From: an uncultured Ureaplasma sp.
Lineage (GTDB): Bacteria > Bacillota_I > Bacilli_A > Mycoplasmatales > Mycoplasmoidaceae
Assembly (NCBI GenBank): GCA_902782585.1
Contig: CACZNK010000036.1
Location: 1 to 23,899 of the forward strand
Reading direction: 5' to 3'
Length of the DNA stretch: 23,899 nucleotides
Of the stretch, positions 8,622 to 18,209 are shown one piece after another. A program made the translations under genes and the position numbers. Under the pieces are notes generated by a model. That model saw only the letters and a program-made list of their open reading frames with translations, was not told the DNA's origin and made no database searches. Every line of letters starts with the position of its first letter. The stretch's first letter is position 1.

Positions 8622-10190
8622 ATGGCAAAAAATATTAATAATTTGACAAGTGCTATAAAAGCAAAAATTAAAAAATATTCTAACAATGCAATTATTAGTG
8701 AAGAAGGAAAAGTAATTTCTGTTGGCGATGGTATTGTTATAGTTTCAGGATTAAATAATGTAATGCTTAATGAAATGGTTAAATTTGAGAATGGTAATTA
8801 CGGCATGGCTCTTAATCTTGAAGAAGATTATACAGGTATAGTTATGTTAGGTAATTATGCAAATATTGTGGAAAATAGTATTGTTAAACGTACACACAAA
8901 GTTATTTCTATTGGTGTTGGTGATGCTGTAAGTGGAAGAATTATAAATTCTTTAGGTGAGCCAATTGATGGTAAAGGATTAATTAAATATGATCATTTTG
9001 AACCAATAGATACTATTGCTCCAGGTGTTATGGAACGTCAAAGTGTTGATAAACCATTAGAAACTGGAATTTTAGCTATTGATTCAATGTTTCCTATTGG
9101 AAGGGGCCAAAGAGAATTGATAATTGGTGACCGTCAAACAGGTAAAACAAGTGTTGCTATTGATACAATCATAAATCAAAAAAATAAAAGTGTACATTGT
9201 GTTTATGTTGCTATCGGCCAAAAGAATTCATCAGTTGTCCAAGTTGCATCAACATTAGCAACATATGGTGCATTAAGTTATACAACTATTATTTCTGCTA
9301 CAGCAAGTGATATTCCTGCACTTAAATATATTGCACCTTTTAGTGGTATGACAATAGCTGAATATTGAATGAAGAAAGGTCAAGATGTATTAATCATCTT
9401 TGATGATTTAACTAAACATGCTCGTAGTTATCGTGCAATTTCATTATTACTACGTCGACCTCCTGGTCGTGAGGCATATCCTGGTGATATTTTCTATTTA
9501 CATTCACGTTTACTTGAGCGTGCAGGGAGATTAAATAAAGATCATGGTGGTGGAAGCATCACAGCATTACCAATTATTGAAACCCAAGCAGGTGATATTT
9601 CAGCATATATTCCAACTAATGTAATATCAATTACTGATGGTCAATTATTTATGATTGCTTCATTATTTAATGAAGGTCAAAGACCGGCAATTGATGTCGG
9701 TTTATCAGTATCTCGAGTAGGTTCAACTGCACAAATCAAAGCAATTAAACAAGTTGCAGGAAACTTAAAATTAGATCTTGCTCAATATTCAGAACTTTCA
9801 AGTTTTAGCCAATTTGGTAGTGATCTTGATGAAAACACTAGAGATATTTTGGAACATGGTAAAAGAATTATGACTATGATAAAACAACCATTATGTAAAC
9901 CAATTGATCAAATTGATCAAGCAATTCTTTTATTATGTGTGAAATATCGATTAATTAAATGAATTCCAACTAACTTAATATCTAAATTCTCTAATGGATT
10001 AATTACATATTTTAAAGACTCATCATTAAGAAAAAAGCTTGCTAAAGATAAAAAATTTGATGATAAATTGTTTGATGAATTTGCTAAAGAAATTAAAAAA
10101 CAAATTTTAAAATTTGTTACTGGAATTAAAGATTATAACTTTAGTAAATATGGATCTAAAGATGAGTTTGCAAAACTAAAAATTAAATAA
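8622..10190 (+). CDS. atpA: F1Fo ATP synthase subunit alpha
   Basis: The non-catalytic nucleotide-binding subunit of F1. The 522 aa include the P-loop GDRQTGKT (169-176), the preceding PIGRGQRELIIGDRQTGK segment, and the family signature PAIDVGLSVSRVGS. Two in-frame TGAs (9366 and 9960) are Trp and would break the gene in three under the standard code. AGGAG (8612-8616) lies 5 bases before the ATG. The C-terminal helical domain is Lys-rich. It is followed after 2 bases by atpG, so the two are probably translationally coupled. Confidence 0.97.
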
Positions 10191-10192
10191 TT

Positions 10193-11068
10193 ATGACCTC
10201 ATTAAGCAATATTAGAAAAAGAATTATAGCAATAAAAAAGACTTCAAAGATAACACAAGCAATGAAGTTAGTTTCAACTGTTAAAATTCAACAACAAAAA
10301 AACCGATATGCTAATATTTCAAAATTTATGAACTCTTTATACAATTTATTGCGTGACTTGGCAAAGAGTTCTAAATATGAAAATGTTTTTGTTAATAAAC
10401 CTAATAGCAATAAAAAACTTTACGTAATTATTACTTCAACACTAGGACTTTGTGGGTCATTTAATATTAATATTGCTAAACACTTGTTAAGTGTTTTAAA
10501 AAATGATGATGATATTTATGTTATTGGTAATCAAGGATTTAATTATTTGAAAAACCAACAATGTGCTAATCAAATTAAATCACTATTTAATTTTGACTCA
10601 CAAGATTTGGATTATTTAGAACTATATCCTATTACACAAACAATTATTAATGATTTTAAACAAGGTAATTATTCTGAAATACATATTGTTTATACAAAAT
10701 ATGTAAGTCCACTAAAATTCATTCCAACAGATTTAAAAGTTTTACCAGTTGAACGATCATTATTTAGTATAAGGAATATTGACGAGACTATTATCAATGA
10801 ATTGAACGATGAGGGTAAGGTTATTGAATTTGAATCAAAAAGATCAGAAATTATTAGTAATTTAATACCATTCTTTTTTGATTCTTTATTAGTCTCATGC
10901 ATAATTGAATCACAATTATGTGAATATTCATCAAGAAGAAATGCTATGGAAACAGCAACTGATAATGCTAATGATTTAATCGAAGAATTAAAAACAACAT
11001 ATAATCAACTAAGACAAAATAAAATTACTCAAGAAATTACAGAAATTATTGCCGGAGCAAGTGAATAG
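10193..11068 (+). CDS. atpG: F1Fo ATP synthase subunit gamma
   Basis: The central rotor shaft inside the alpha3-beta3 hexamer. The 291 aa begin with the conserved helix MTSLSNIRKRIIAIKKTSKI followed by TQAMKLVSTVK and end with the matching helix SRRNAMETATDNANDLIEEL, then EITEIIAGASE, all diagnostic of gamma. The central Rossmann-like part is divergent. No Shine-Dalgarno is seen; the ATG is 2 bases after the atpA stop, so translation probably relies on re-initiation. The TAG stop overlaps the ribosome-binding site (AGGAG, 11067-11071) of atpD. No TGA codon occurs in this gene. Confidence 0.97.
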   Translation: MTSLSNIRKRIIAIKKTSKITQAMKLVSTVKIQQQKNRYANISKFMNSLYNLLRDLAKSSKYENVFVNKPNSNKKLYVIITSTLGLCGSFNINIAKHLLSVLKNDDDIYVIGNQGFNYLKNQQCANQIKSLFNFDSQDLDYLELYPITQTIINDFKQGNYSEIHIVYTKYVSPLKFIPTDLKVLPVERSLFSIRNIDETIINELNDEGKVIEFESKRSEIISNLIPFFFDSLLVSCIIESQLCEYSSRRNAMETATDNANDLIEELKTTYNQLRQNKITQEITEIIAGASE

Positions 11069-11076
11069 GAGTACAT

Positions 11077-12507
11077 ATGAAAACTAAAAAAATAGTTAAC
11101 AAAATAAAAAATAATGATAATGGTTGAATAGTTGAAATTGTTGGACCAGTAGTTAATGTTCAATTCCCTCATAATCATTTACCACAAATTTATGATGCCT
11201 TAAAGATTGAAATTGCTAAAAATAAATTTTTAATTTTAGAAGTTGAACAAATATCAGGTGATGATGTTGTTAAATGTATTTCTATGGGTCCAACTGATGG
11301 ATTAAAACGTTTACAACCTGTAATTCAAACTCATCAACCAATTTTAGCTCCAGTTGGAGAAGGCGTTTTAGGAAGAATGTTTAATGTTGTTGGGCAACCT
11401 ATTGATAATAAACCAATGCCAACTAAGAATATTTCTTATGCTCCTATTTATGCATCAGCACCTAATTTTGCCGAACAATCAACAAAAGTTGAAATATTAG
11501 AAACAGGAATTAAAATCATAGATTTATTAATTCCATATATGAAAGGTGGTAAAATTGGATTGTTTGGTGGTGCTGGTGTTGGTAAGACAGTTCTTGTACA
11601 AGAATTAATTCATAATATTGCTACAAACCATAATGGTTTAAGTGTTTTTGCTGGTGTTGGTGAAAGAACACGTGAAGGAAATGATTTATACCACGAAATG
11701 CTAGATAGTGGTGTTATTAATAAAACAGCATTGGTTTTTGGTCAAATGAATGAATCTCCAGGTGCTAGAATGCGAGTTGGATTAACTGCTTTAACTATGG
11801 CTGAATACTTTCGAGATCAAAAACATCAAGATGTATTGCTATTTATTGATAATATTTATCGTTTTACTCAAGCAGGTAGTGAAGTTTCTGCATTATTAGG
11901 TCGCATGCCTTCTGCTGTTGGTTATCAACCAACACTTGATTATGAAATGGGTCAATTACAGGAAAGAATTAAAAAAAAAAAAAAAGGTTCAATTACTTCA
12001 GTACAAGCAGTTTATGTTCCAGCTGATGATTTAACAGATCCTGCTCCTGCAACAACATTCACTCATCTTGATGCAAAAACTGTACTTGATCGTAAAATAG
12101 CATCATTAGGTATTTACCCAGCAATTAACCCACTCGAATCAAATTCAAGATTATTAGATCCAAATATTGTTGGTATTGAACATTACAAAATAGCTCGTGC
12201 TGTTCAACAAATATTACAAAAATTTGAAGAATTACAAGATATCATTTCTATTTTAGGTATTGATGAATTAAGCGAAAAAGATAAAATTATTGTTAATCGT
12301 GCGCGTAAAATTAGAAATTTCTTGTCTCAACCATTTTATGTTGCAGAGAAGTTCAGTGGATATAATGGAGTGTATGTAAAAATTAATGATACTATTAATT
12401 CTTTTAAGGAGATAATTTATGGTAAATGTGATAACATTCCTGAACAATATTTTTTATATGCTTCAACTATTGATGAAGTAAGAGAAAGAGCAAAGGTTAA
12501 AAAATAA
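11077..12507 (+). CDS. atpD: F1Fo ATP synthase subunit beta
   Basis: The catalytic subunit of F1. The 476 aa contain the P-loop GGAGVGKT (164-171), GVGERTREGNDLYHEM with the catalytic Glu, the segment LFIDNIYRFTQAGSEVSALL, the ADDLTDPAPATTF signature and the DELSEKD helix. The TGA near codon 17 is Trp, which pushes the true start to 11077 (AGGAG 11067-11071) rather than an internal ATG. An oddity is an uninterrupted run of 15 A (11971-11985) encoding five Lys in QERIKKKKKGSIT, where related proteins have a Thr/Ser-containing sequence of the same length. The stop overlaps the atpC start (TAATG). Confidence 0.97.
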
Positions 12508-12920
12508 TGTCTGGGAAAACTTTTCATTTAATTATTAATACACCAACTGGTATATTGTTTGAAGATGATATTATTCAAGCTGAAGTTTGTTCATCAAAAG
12601 GATATTATGCATTATTAGCTGATCACTCTCCAATTATTGGTGCATTGCAAACAAGTATTTGTTATATTCGCGATCAGAAAAATAACCATGTTCAAACAAT
12701 AGTTAATGAAGGGGTATTTCAATTTAATAAAAATACATTGAACATTTTTACTGATTTCTTTTGTTTTGATGATCGAGACAAAGTAGATATTATTAAAATC
12801 AGACAAGAAAAGATTGCTAAAGTATTGAATTCTAAACATGTTAATGATAAAACATTTATTTCTACAACTAATAAATTGAAAGAAAACATATCACAATTAA
12901 GGAAATTAGCTAATGTTTAA
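12507..12920 (+). CDS. atpC: F1Fo ATP synthase subunit epsilon
   Basis: The small rotor subunit at the foot of gamma; in many bacteria it also restrains ATP hydrolysis. The 137 aa have the expected N-terminal beta-barrel: LIINTPTGILFEDDIIQAEV, then the family block GYYALLADHSPIIGAL and a strand VNEGVFQFNKNTLNIFTDF. A helical C-terminal hairpin follows (about 95-137). The start codon overlaps the atpD stop by one base (TAATG). It is the last atp gene; ackA begins 57 bases further on. No convincing terminator separates them. Confidence 0.96.
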   Translation: MSGKTFHLIINTPTGILFEDDIIQAEVCSSKGYYALLADHSPIIGALQTSICYIRDQKNNHVQTIVNEGVFQFNKNTLNIFTDFFCFDDRDKVDIIKIRQEKIAKVLNSKHVNDKTFISTTNKLKENISQLRKLANV

Positions 12921-12977
12921 TATCTTTAATAATTTAGTAAAAGATTATTATTTGTTTAAACTATACTTAATATACAT

Positions 12978-14177
12978 ATGAAAAAACTAAATAAAAAAGT
13001 AATTATTGTTATAAATGCTGGTAGTTCATCTATTAAGTATAAGATTTTTAGAAAAAGTAATGATGAAGTTATAGCTTCTGGTCAAATTGAAAAAGTAGGT
13101 AACACACATTCAATATTTTCATTAAAATATAAGCAAAACAAAATTGAACAAATTTTGCCAATATCAAATCATAAAGTTGGCATTCAAAAGATTCTTGATG
13201 AATTAAGAAATAATAAGATAATTAATAATTTAAATGATATTCATGCTGTTGGGCATCGTATAGTTATGGGTGGTAGTTTATGTACTAAATCAGTTGTAGT
13301 AACAACTGCTGTTAAGAAATATTTAATTAGTTTATTTCCATTAGCACCATTGCACAATCCTCCCGAAGTTCAAACTATTGAAGTTTTTGAAAAATTATTG
13401 CCATGTGTAAAAAATGTATGTGTTTTTGATACATCATTCCATAGGACAATTCCAGATTTTAATAATTATCCATTAGATCAAAAAGTGGTTAAGAAGTTTA
13501 AGATATATAAATATGGAGCTCATGGTACAAGCTACCGTTTTATTAGTGAAAAAATGAAATCAATTCTTAAAAAGAAAAATTTGAATTTAATAGTTTGTCA
13601 TTTAGGTAATGGTGCAAGTATTTGTGAAATTGTAAATAATAAGTCATTTAATACAACAATGGGGTTAACACCTTTGGAAGGATTAATGATGGGAACACGT
13701 AGTGGTGATGTTGATCCAAGTGTAGTAACATATTTAATTCGTCAAGGTTATACTGCTGATAAAGTTGACAACTTATTGAATAAAGAGTCTGGTTTAAAAT
13801 GTATTACAGGTTGTAATGATTGTCGTGATGTTCTTCTCCTTGCAAAAAAAAGAAACAAGAATGCAATTCTTGGTTTAAAAATGTTCATTTCACGTATTGC
13901 TAAATATATAGTTGCATATGCTAATGAAATTTTAAATTATGGTAAAATTGATGCTATTGTCTTTACTGCAGGTATTGGAGAAAATTCTAGTCCAATTATC
14001 AAAATGCTTATTAATAAATTGCCAATTTTAAATTTAAAATTGAATGAAAAGAAATTAACTCAACAATATTCAGATTGAAAATTAATTTCTAATAATGATT
14101 CAAAAATAAAAATGTATCAAGTTCACACAAATGAAGAATTAATGATTGAACAAGATGTAAAGAAGTTAGTTAAGTAA
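12978..14177 (+). CDS. ackA: Acetate kinase
   Basis: Transfers phosphate from acetyl phosphate to ADP, producing acetate and ATP, a main source of substrate-level ATP in fermenting mollicutes. The protein is 399 aa, the usual size, once the TGA at 14076-14078 is read as Trp. Motifs in order: VINAGSSSIKYK at the N-terminus; VGHRIVMGG; PLHNPPEVQTIE; CVFDTSFHRTIP; YGAHGTSY; CHLGNGASICEI; GLTPLEGLMMGTRSGDVDP; FTAGIGENS. These cover the ASKHA phosphate and adenosine sites. No Shine-Dalgarno is seen before the ATG. It follows atpC by 57 bases and could be co-transcribed. Its 3' end overlaps the convergent EIIB-like gene by 12 bases. The pta partner is not in the window. Confidence 0.97.
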
Positions 14178-14525
14178 TTTATTAATATCTTCTGCTATAG
14201 TTTTGGCATTATCACCAAAAATTAAAATCATTGAATTAAAAGATCTTGTGATACCTATAATTGGATATTTTTTTTGTAATTCTAAATTAACTAAATTAAT
14301 ATTTTTTAAATTTATTTTAACACTTGATAGAGTATATGAAACATTTTCAATATTATCAATACCACCAATGTCATTAGCAAAGTCATTAATATTAAACTTG
14401 TATTTCTTTGAATATGTTAATTCACTATTCTTAGTTTTAGAAAGTTTTTTAGCTTTGGAATATAAAACAATTTCGAATATTCCCAAAGTAATAACGTCTA
14501 ATACTATACGCAAAAATGTATTCAT
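14166..14525 (-). CDS. Membrane-anchored PTS EIIB-like protein lacking the active-site Cys
   Basis: A 119-aa protein with an N-terminal hydrophobic helix (about 4-22, FLRIVLDVITLGIFEIVLY), a short basic linker, and a domain from about 45 to the end that resembles the glucose-family PTS EIIB fold: DFANDIGGIDNIENVSYTLS, then KYPIIGITRSFNSMILIFG. In working EIIB domains the segment after IGG-x-x-NI contains C-x-T-R-L-R, with the Cys carrying the phosphate. Here the same segment reads SYTLSSVKINL and the whole protein has no Cys, so it cannot phosphorylate sugar in the usual way. A structural or regulatory role is possible. It has no Shine-Dalgarno, and it is divergent from trpS and convergent with ackA. 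The fold assignment is by motif only. Confidence 0.7.
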   Translation of the reverse strand: MNTFLRIVLDVITLGIFEIVLYSKAKKLSKTKNSELTYSKKYKFNINDFANDIGGIDNIENVSYTLSSVKINLKNINLVNLELQKKYPIIGITRSFNSMILIFGDNAKTIAEDINKLLN

Positions 14526-14534
14526 GGTTATATA

Positions 14535-14546
14535 TATAATATTATA
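14535..14546. promoter_or_regulatory. Back-to-back -10 boxes between the EIIB-like gene and trpS
   Basis: Plus-strand TATAAT at 14535-14540 lies 9 bases before the trpS ATG, and minus-strand TATAAT (14546-14541) lies 15 bases before the EIIB-like ATG. Only 24 bases separate the two start codons. No clear -35 hexamer is visible for either. The spacing implies a leaderless or nearly leaderless trpS message and a very short leader on the other side. Confidence 0.5.
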
Positions 14547-14549
14547 GAT

Positions 14550-15557
14550 ATGGAGAAGTTACTATCTGGTATTCAACCATCAAATAAGTTAACATTAGGA
14601 AATTATTTTGGAGCAATTAAATCATATGTTGATCTTCAAAATAAGTTTGATTCTTACATTTTTGTTGCTGATTTACATGTTATTACTAATCCTAAAGTTG
14701 ATTACAAACAAATACAAGAGAACATTAAAAATGTTGTTTGTATGTATTATGCATGTGGGCTTGATTTAAAAAAGAATCATGTATTTATTCAATCTAAAAT
14801 TCATGCTCACCCTGCACTTGCACATGTAATGATGTGTAATGCTTATATGGGGGAACTGAGTCGAATGACCCAATATAAGGATAAAGCTAAAAAGTTTACT
14901 AATGCTAATGGTACTGATTCAATTCCAGCTGGTTTATTCTGATATCCTGTATTAATGGCGGCAGATATTCTATTATATGATCCTGATCTTGTACCAGTAG
15001 GTGCTGATCAAAAACAACATATGGAATTAACTCAAAACCTTGCTCAAAGAATGAATAAAAAATACGGGAATCTTTTTACAATACCTAAAGGGTATATTCC
15101 TAAAGTTAATGCACGAGTTATGGATTTACAAACTCCATCAATCAAGATGTCAAAATCTACTGAAAGTCAAAAAGGAGTTATTTACTTATTAGATGAATCA
15201 GAAATAGTTCGTAAAAAAATAATGTCAGCAAAAACTGATGCACTTAATAAGATTAAATATGATCCTATTAAACAACCAGGAGTGAGTAATTTAGTTGGTA
15301 TGTATAGTGCTTTAAAAAATATTTCTTTTGAAAAAATTGAAGCTAAATATAAAAATTCAAACTATGGTGTATTTAAAAAAGATTTAGCTGATGTTTTAGT
15401 TAAATTCCTAAATGGAATTCAAAAGAAATATAAAGAAGCATATAGAAATTATGAAAAGAAATTATTACCAATTTTAAAACAAAATCAAATTGCATTAAAC
15501 AAAATTGCTAATGAAAAGCTTAATCTTATTTATAAAAAAGTTGGATTACTAAAATAA
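14550..15557 (+). CDS. trpS: Tryptophanyl-tRNA synthetase
   Basis: Charges tRNA-Trp. In this organism it must supply tryptophan for both UGG and UGA codons. The 335 aa match the bacterial type in length. The class I nucleotide-binding site is LLSGIQPSNKLTLGNYFGA at the N-terminus (TLGN in place of HIGH), followed by FVADLHVIT, GADQKQHMELTQNLAQRM and the KMSKS loop SIKMSKSTES. The gene itself contains a TGA Trp codon at 14940-14942. No Shine-Dalgarno precedes the ATG; a TATAAT ends 9 bases upstream. It opens a five-gene plus-strand run, with the next gene starting one base after its stop. Confidence 0.97.
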
Positions 15558-15558
15558 A

Positions 15559-16428
15559 ATGTATTTTAAAACAAAAAATAGATATTTAATTCTTTCAGAT
15601 CTTGATGGAACATTATTAAATAATAAAGGTAAACTTGATGATTTAACTATTAGAGTTGTTAAAAAATTAGTTAATAATGGTCATGTATTTTGCATTCTTA
15701 CAGGTCGTTCAGCTGAAATGTCATTATGAGTCTATAGACAGTTAAATTTAAAACATTTACTTTCAAATTATAATGGTTCATACATATGACATCCAAATAA
15801 TCCAGAATTTAAGGTATTTACTTTTAGTTTTAATTATGAAGTTATTGAAAATATTTTAAATGAAAAAGTAATTTGGAAGTCTGTAAAAAATATTGTTATT
15901 TTAAATAATAAAGGTACTTATATTTCAAATTTTCCAACTACTAAAAAAGATAAAGAATGATATTATCAAAACCTTCATATCACTGATGATGGTAACGTAT
16001 TTCAGATTGATAAAAATTTATCAAATATTAAAGGTGTCGATGTTCGATCAGTGATATTATTATTAAATGATGAATCTAAATTGGATGAAGTAATGTATTT
16101 ACTTCATTTATATTCACCAACATTAACAGCAAGATTATGACGTGAAAATGCTGGAGGGATTATTATTGAAATCAACTCACAATTTGCATGTAAAGGTACA
16201 AGTATTGATTTTTTATCTAACTATTATGGTATTCCATTTGATAATTGCATTTCATTTGGTGATGGAGATAATGATGTAGAGATGTTGTCTACTGCTGGGC
16301 ATGGATTTGCTATGAAGAATGCAACAATGACCGCTAAAATACATGCGAGATATATAACTAAACATGACAATGATAATTGTGGAGTGGCTAGGGAACTAAT
16401 TAAGTTTTTTAAGTTGAAAAAGTTATAA
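15559..16428 (+). CDS. Cof-type HAD-superfamily phosphatase
   Basis: A 289-aa HAD hydrolase of the Cof/YidA group, whose members dephosphorylate sugar phosphates, nucleotides or flavin precursors; the substrate cannot be told from sequence. Motif I is LSDLDGTLLN with nucleophile D14 and acid D16; motif II is CILTGRS; motif III Lys lies in FACKGTSIDFL; motif IV is SFGDGDNDVEML. The middle 100 residues form the C2-type cap domain. Four TGA codons are Trp, so the gene is not visible under the standard code. It begins one base after trpS with no ribosome-binding site, suggesting coupled translation, and precedes the TSCPD gene by 13 bases. Confidence 0.93.
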
Positions 16429-16441
16429 TAAGAAAAATAAT

Positions 16442-16720
16442 ATGATTAAAAAATATGAATACACTCCGCAATACACTTGTTCTCAACTAATGGAAATTTG
16501 GATTAAAGATGACAAGAATATTGAAAAAGTTAAAATCACAGGAGGTTGTCCTGGTAATACTGTTGGTGTATCTAAATTAGTAGTCAATCGCAACATGGAT
16601 GAAGTTATTGAATTATTAAAAGGTATTCCATGTGGGAATAAACCTTCATCATGTCCAGATCAATTAGCAGTAGCTTTAATTAAGATTAAAAATCATGAGC
16701 TAAAGCCAAAAGGAGAATAA
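16442..16720 (+). CDS. TSCPD-domain protein (TIGR03905 family)
   Basis: A 92-aa protein of unknown function. It carries the conserved cysteine motifs of the small TIGR03905/TSCPD family: GGCPGNTVGVSK with C36, then GIPCGNKPSSCPDQLAVAL with C64 and C71. A similar TSCPD segment occurs at the C-terminus of some ribonucleotide reductases, and the spaced Cys residues suggest metal or thiol chemistry; neither role is shown here. Trp is encoded by TGG in this gene. The start is ATG 16442, 13 bases after the HAD gene. The 3' end carries AAAGGAG, which serves as the ribosome-binding site of lysS. Confidence 0.85.
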   Translation: MIKKYEYTPQYTCSQLMEIWIKDDKNIEKVKITGGCPGNTVGVSKLVVNRNMDEVIELLKGIPCGNKPSSCPDQLAVALIKIKNHELKPKGE

Positions 16721-16722
16721 TT

Positions 16723-18204
16723 ATTAACTTTAGAAAATTTAATGATCAAGAACTTGCTAGACGTAAACAATTAAAAGAGCTTCAGCAAAATAATAATAAT
16801 CCATTTAGGCATGAAAAATTTGTCCGTAATTTTAATACTGCAAGTTTTAATGAAAAATATAAAAATGATTCAAAAGAACAATTGCATGATTCAAAGGATA
16901 AAATTTTAATTGCCGGGAGAATTATGGCAATTAGACAAACATTTGGAGTTATTAAAGACTTTTATGGATCTGCACAATTTTATTTAAATAAAAAAACAGT
17001 ATCTGAAGAGATTTTTAAAGAATTTAAAAAACTTGACATTAGTGATATTATTGGTATTTGTGGTACACCAATGAAAACTAATACAGGGCAAGTTACTGTA
17101 AATATTAAGAGTTTTACATTATTATCTAAATCGTTAAAACCATTACCTGAAAAATGACATGGATTAGTTGATGAAGAAATTCGTGCAAGACACCGTTATG
17201 TTGATTTAATTATGAATGATGAATCAATGAAAACATTTATTTTACGTAGTAAAATTGTTTCATTAATTCGTAAATTTATGGATGAAAATGGTTATTTGGA
17301 AGTTGAGACACCAGTATTGCAACCAATTCTTGGTGGTGCAGCTGCAAAACCTTTTATTACACATCATAATGCACTTGATCGAGAATATTATCTAAGAATT
17401 GCAACTGAATTACCTTTAAAGAAATTAATTGTTGGTGGTTTTGAAAAAGTGTATGAAATGGGTAGAGTTTTCCGTAATGAAGGAATGGATGCTAGTCACA
17501 ATCCTGAATTTACTAGTTTAGAAGCATATGCTGCATATGAATCATTGGAATATATGATGGATTTAACTGAAAAACTATATCGCTATATTGCAAAAAATAT
17601 CAATAAAACAAAAATAGATTATAGAGGTACCAAAATAGATTTTTCTAAACCATTTAATCGAATAACAATGATTGAAGCTATAAAACAATCAACTAAAGTT
17701 GATTTTAATCAAATTAACACAGATCAAGAAGCAATTGATGTTGCTAAAAAATTTAAATTAGAACTTTTGGCACATGAGAAAAATCGTGGACATATTATTG
17801 CTAAATTTTTCGATGAATTTGGTGAAAAAATATGTCAACAACCAACATTTGTTTATGATTACCCAATAGAAATTTCACCATTAGCAAAGAAAAAACCTAA
17901 TGATCCAAAAATGACTAGAAGGTTTGAATTCTTTATCTGTGGTAAAGAATTTGGTAATGCATTTAGCGAACTAAATGATCCTATTGATCAATATGAAAGA
18001 TTTGAGAATCAGTTAAAAGAAAGAAATTTAGGTAATGATGAAGCCAATGAAATGGATATGGATTTCATAGAAGCCATGGAAAATGGTTTACCACCAACAG
18101 CTGGAATTGGTTGGGGAATTGATAGATTAGTAATGTTATTTACTAATAATGAAACTATTCGAAATGTTTTATTATTCCCACACATGAAAGATATTAATAA
18201 ATAA
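16723..18204 (+). CDS. lysS: Lysyl-tRNA synthetase, apparent ATT start
   Basis: Class II synthetase charging tRNA-Lys. From an ATT at 16723 the product is 493 aa, typical of bacterial LysS. The N-terminal helix FNDQELARRKQLKELQ and NPF are conserved family features, followed by the OB-fold anticodon domain (ILIAGRIMAIRQTFGVIKDF), KWHGLVDEEIRARHRYVDLI, motif 2 RVFRNEGMDASHNPEFTS and motif 3 GIGWGIDRLVMLF. No ATG, GTG or TTG occurs in frame between the upstream stop (TAA 16687) and TTG 16882, which would delete the conserved helix. AAAGGAG (16709-16715) is 7 bases before ATT 16723. ATA 16717 and ATT 16720 are less well spaced. A TGA at 17155 is Trp. Confidence 0.93.
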
Positions 18205-18209
18205 TATTT

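Noticed and set aside
9366..9368. Apparent split of AtpA and many other genes at TGA
   Set aside because: The frames continue through TGA with conserved sequence on both sides, so TGA is Trp; these are not pseudogenes or frameshifts.
12918..12947. Possible hairpin after atpC as a terminator before ackA
   Set aside because: An eight-pair, mostly A-T stem with a bulge and no clean T-tract; too weak to call.
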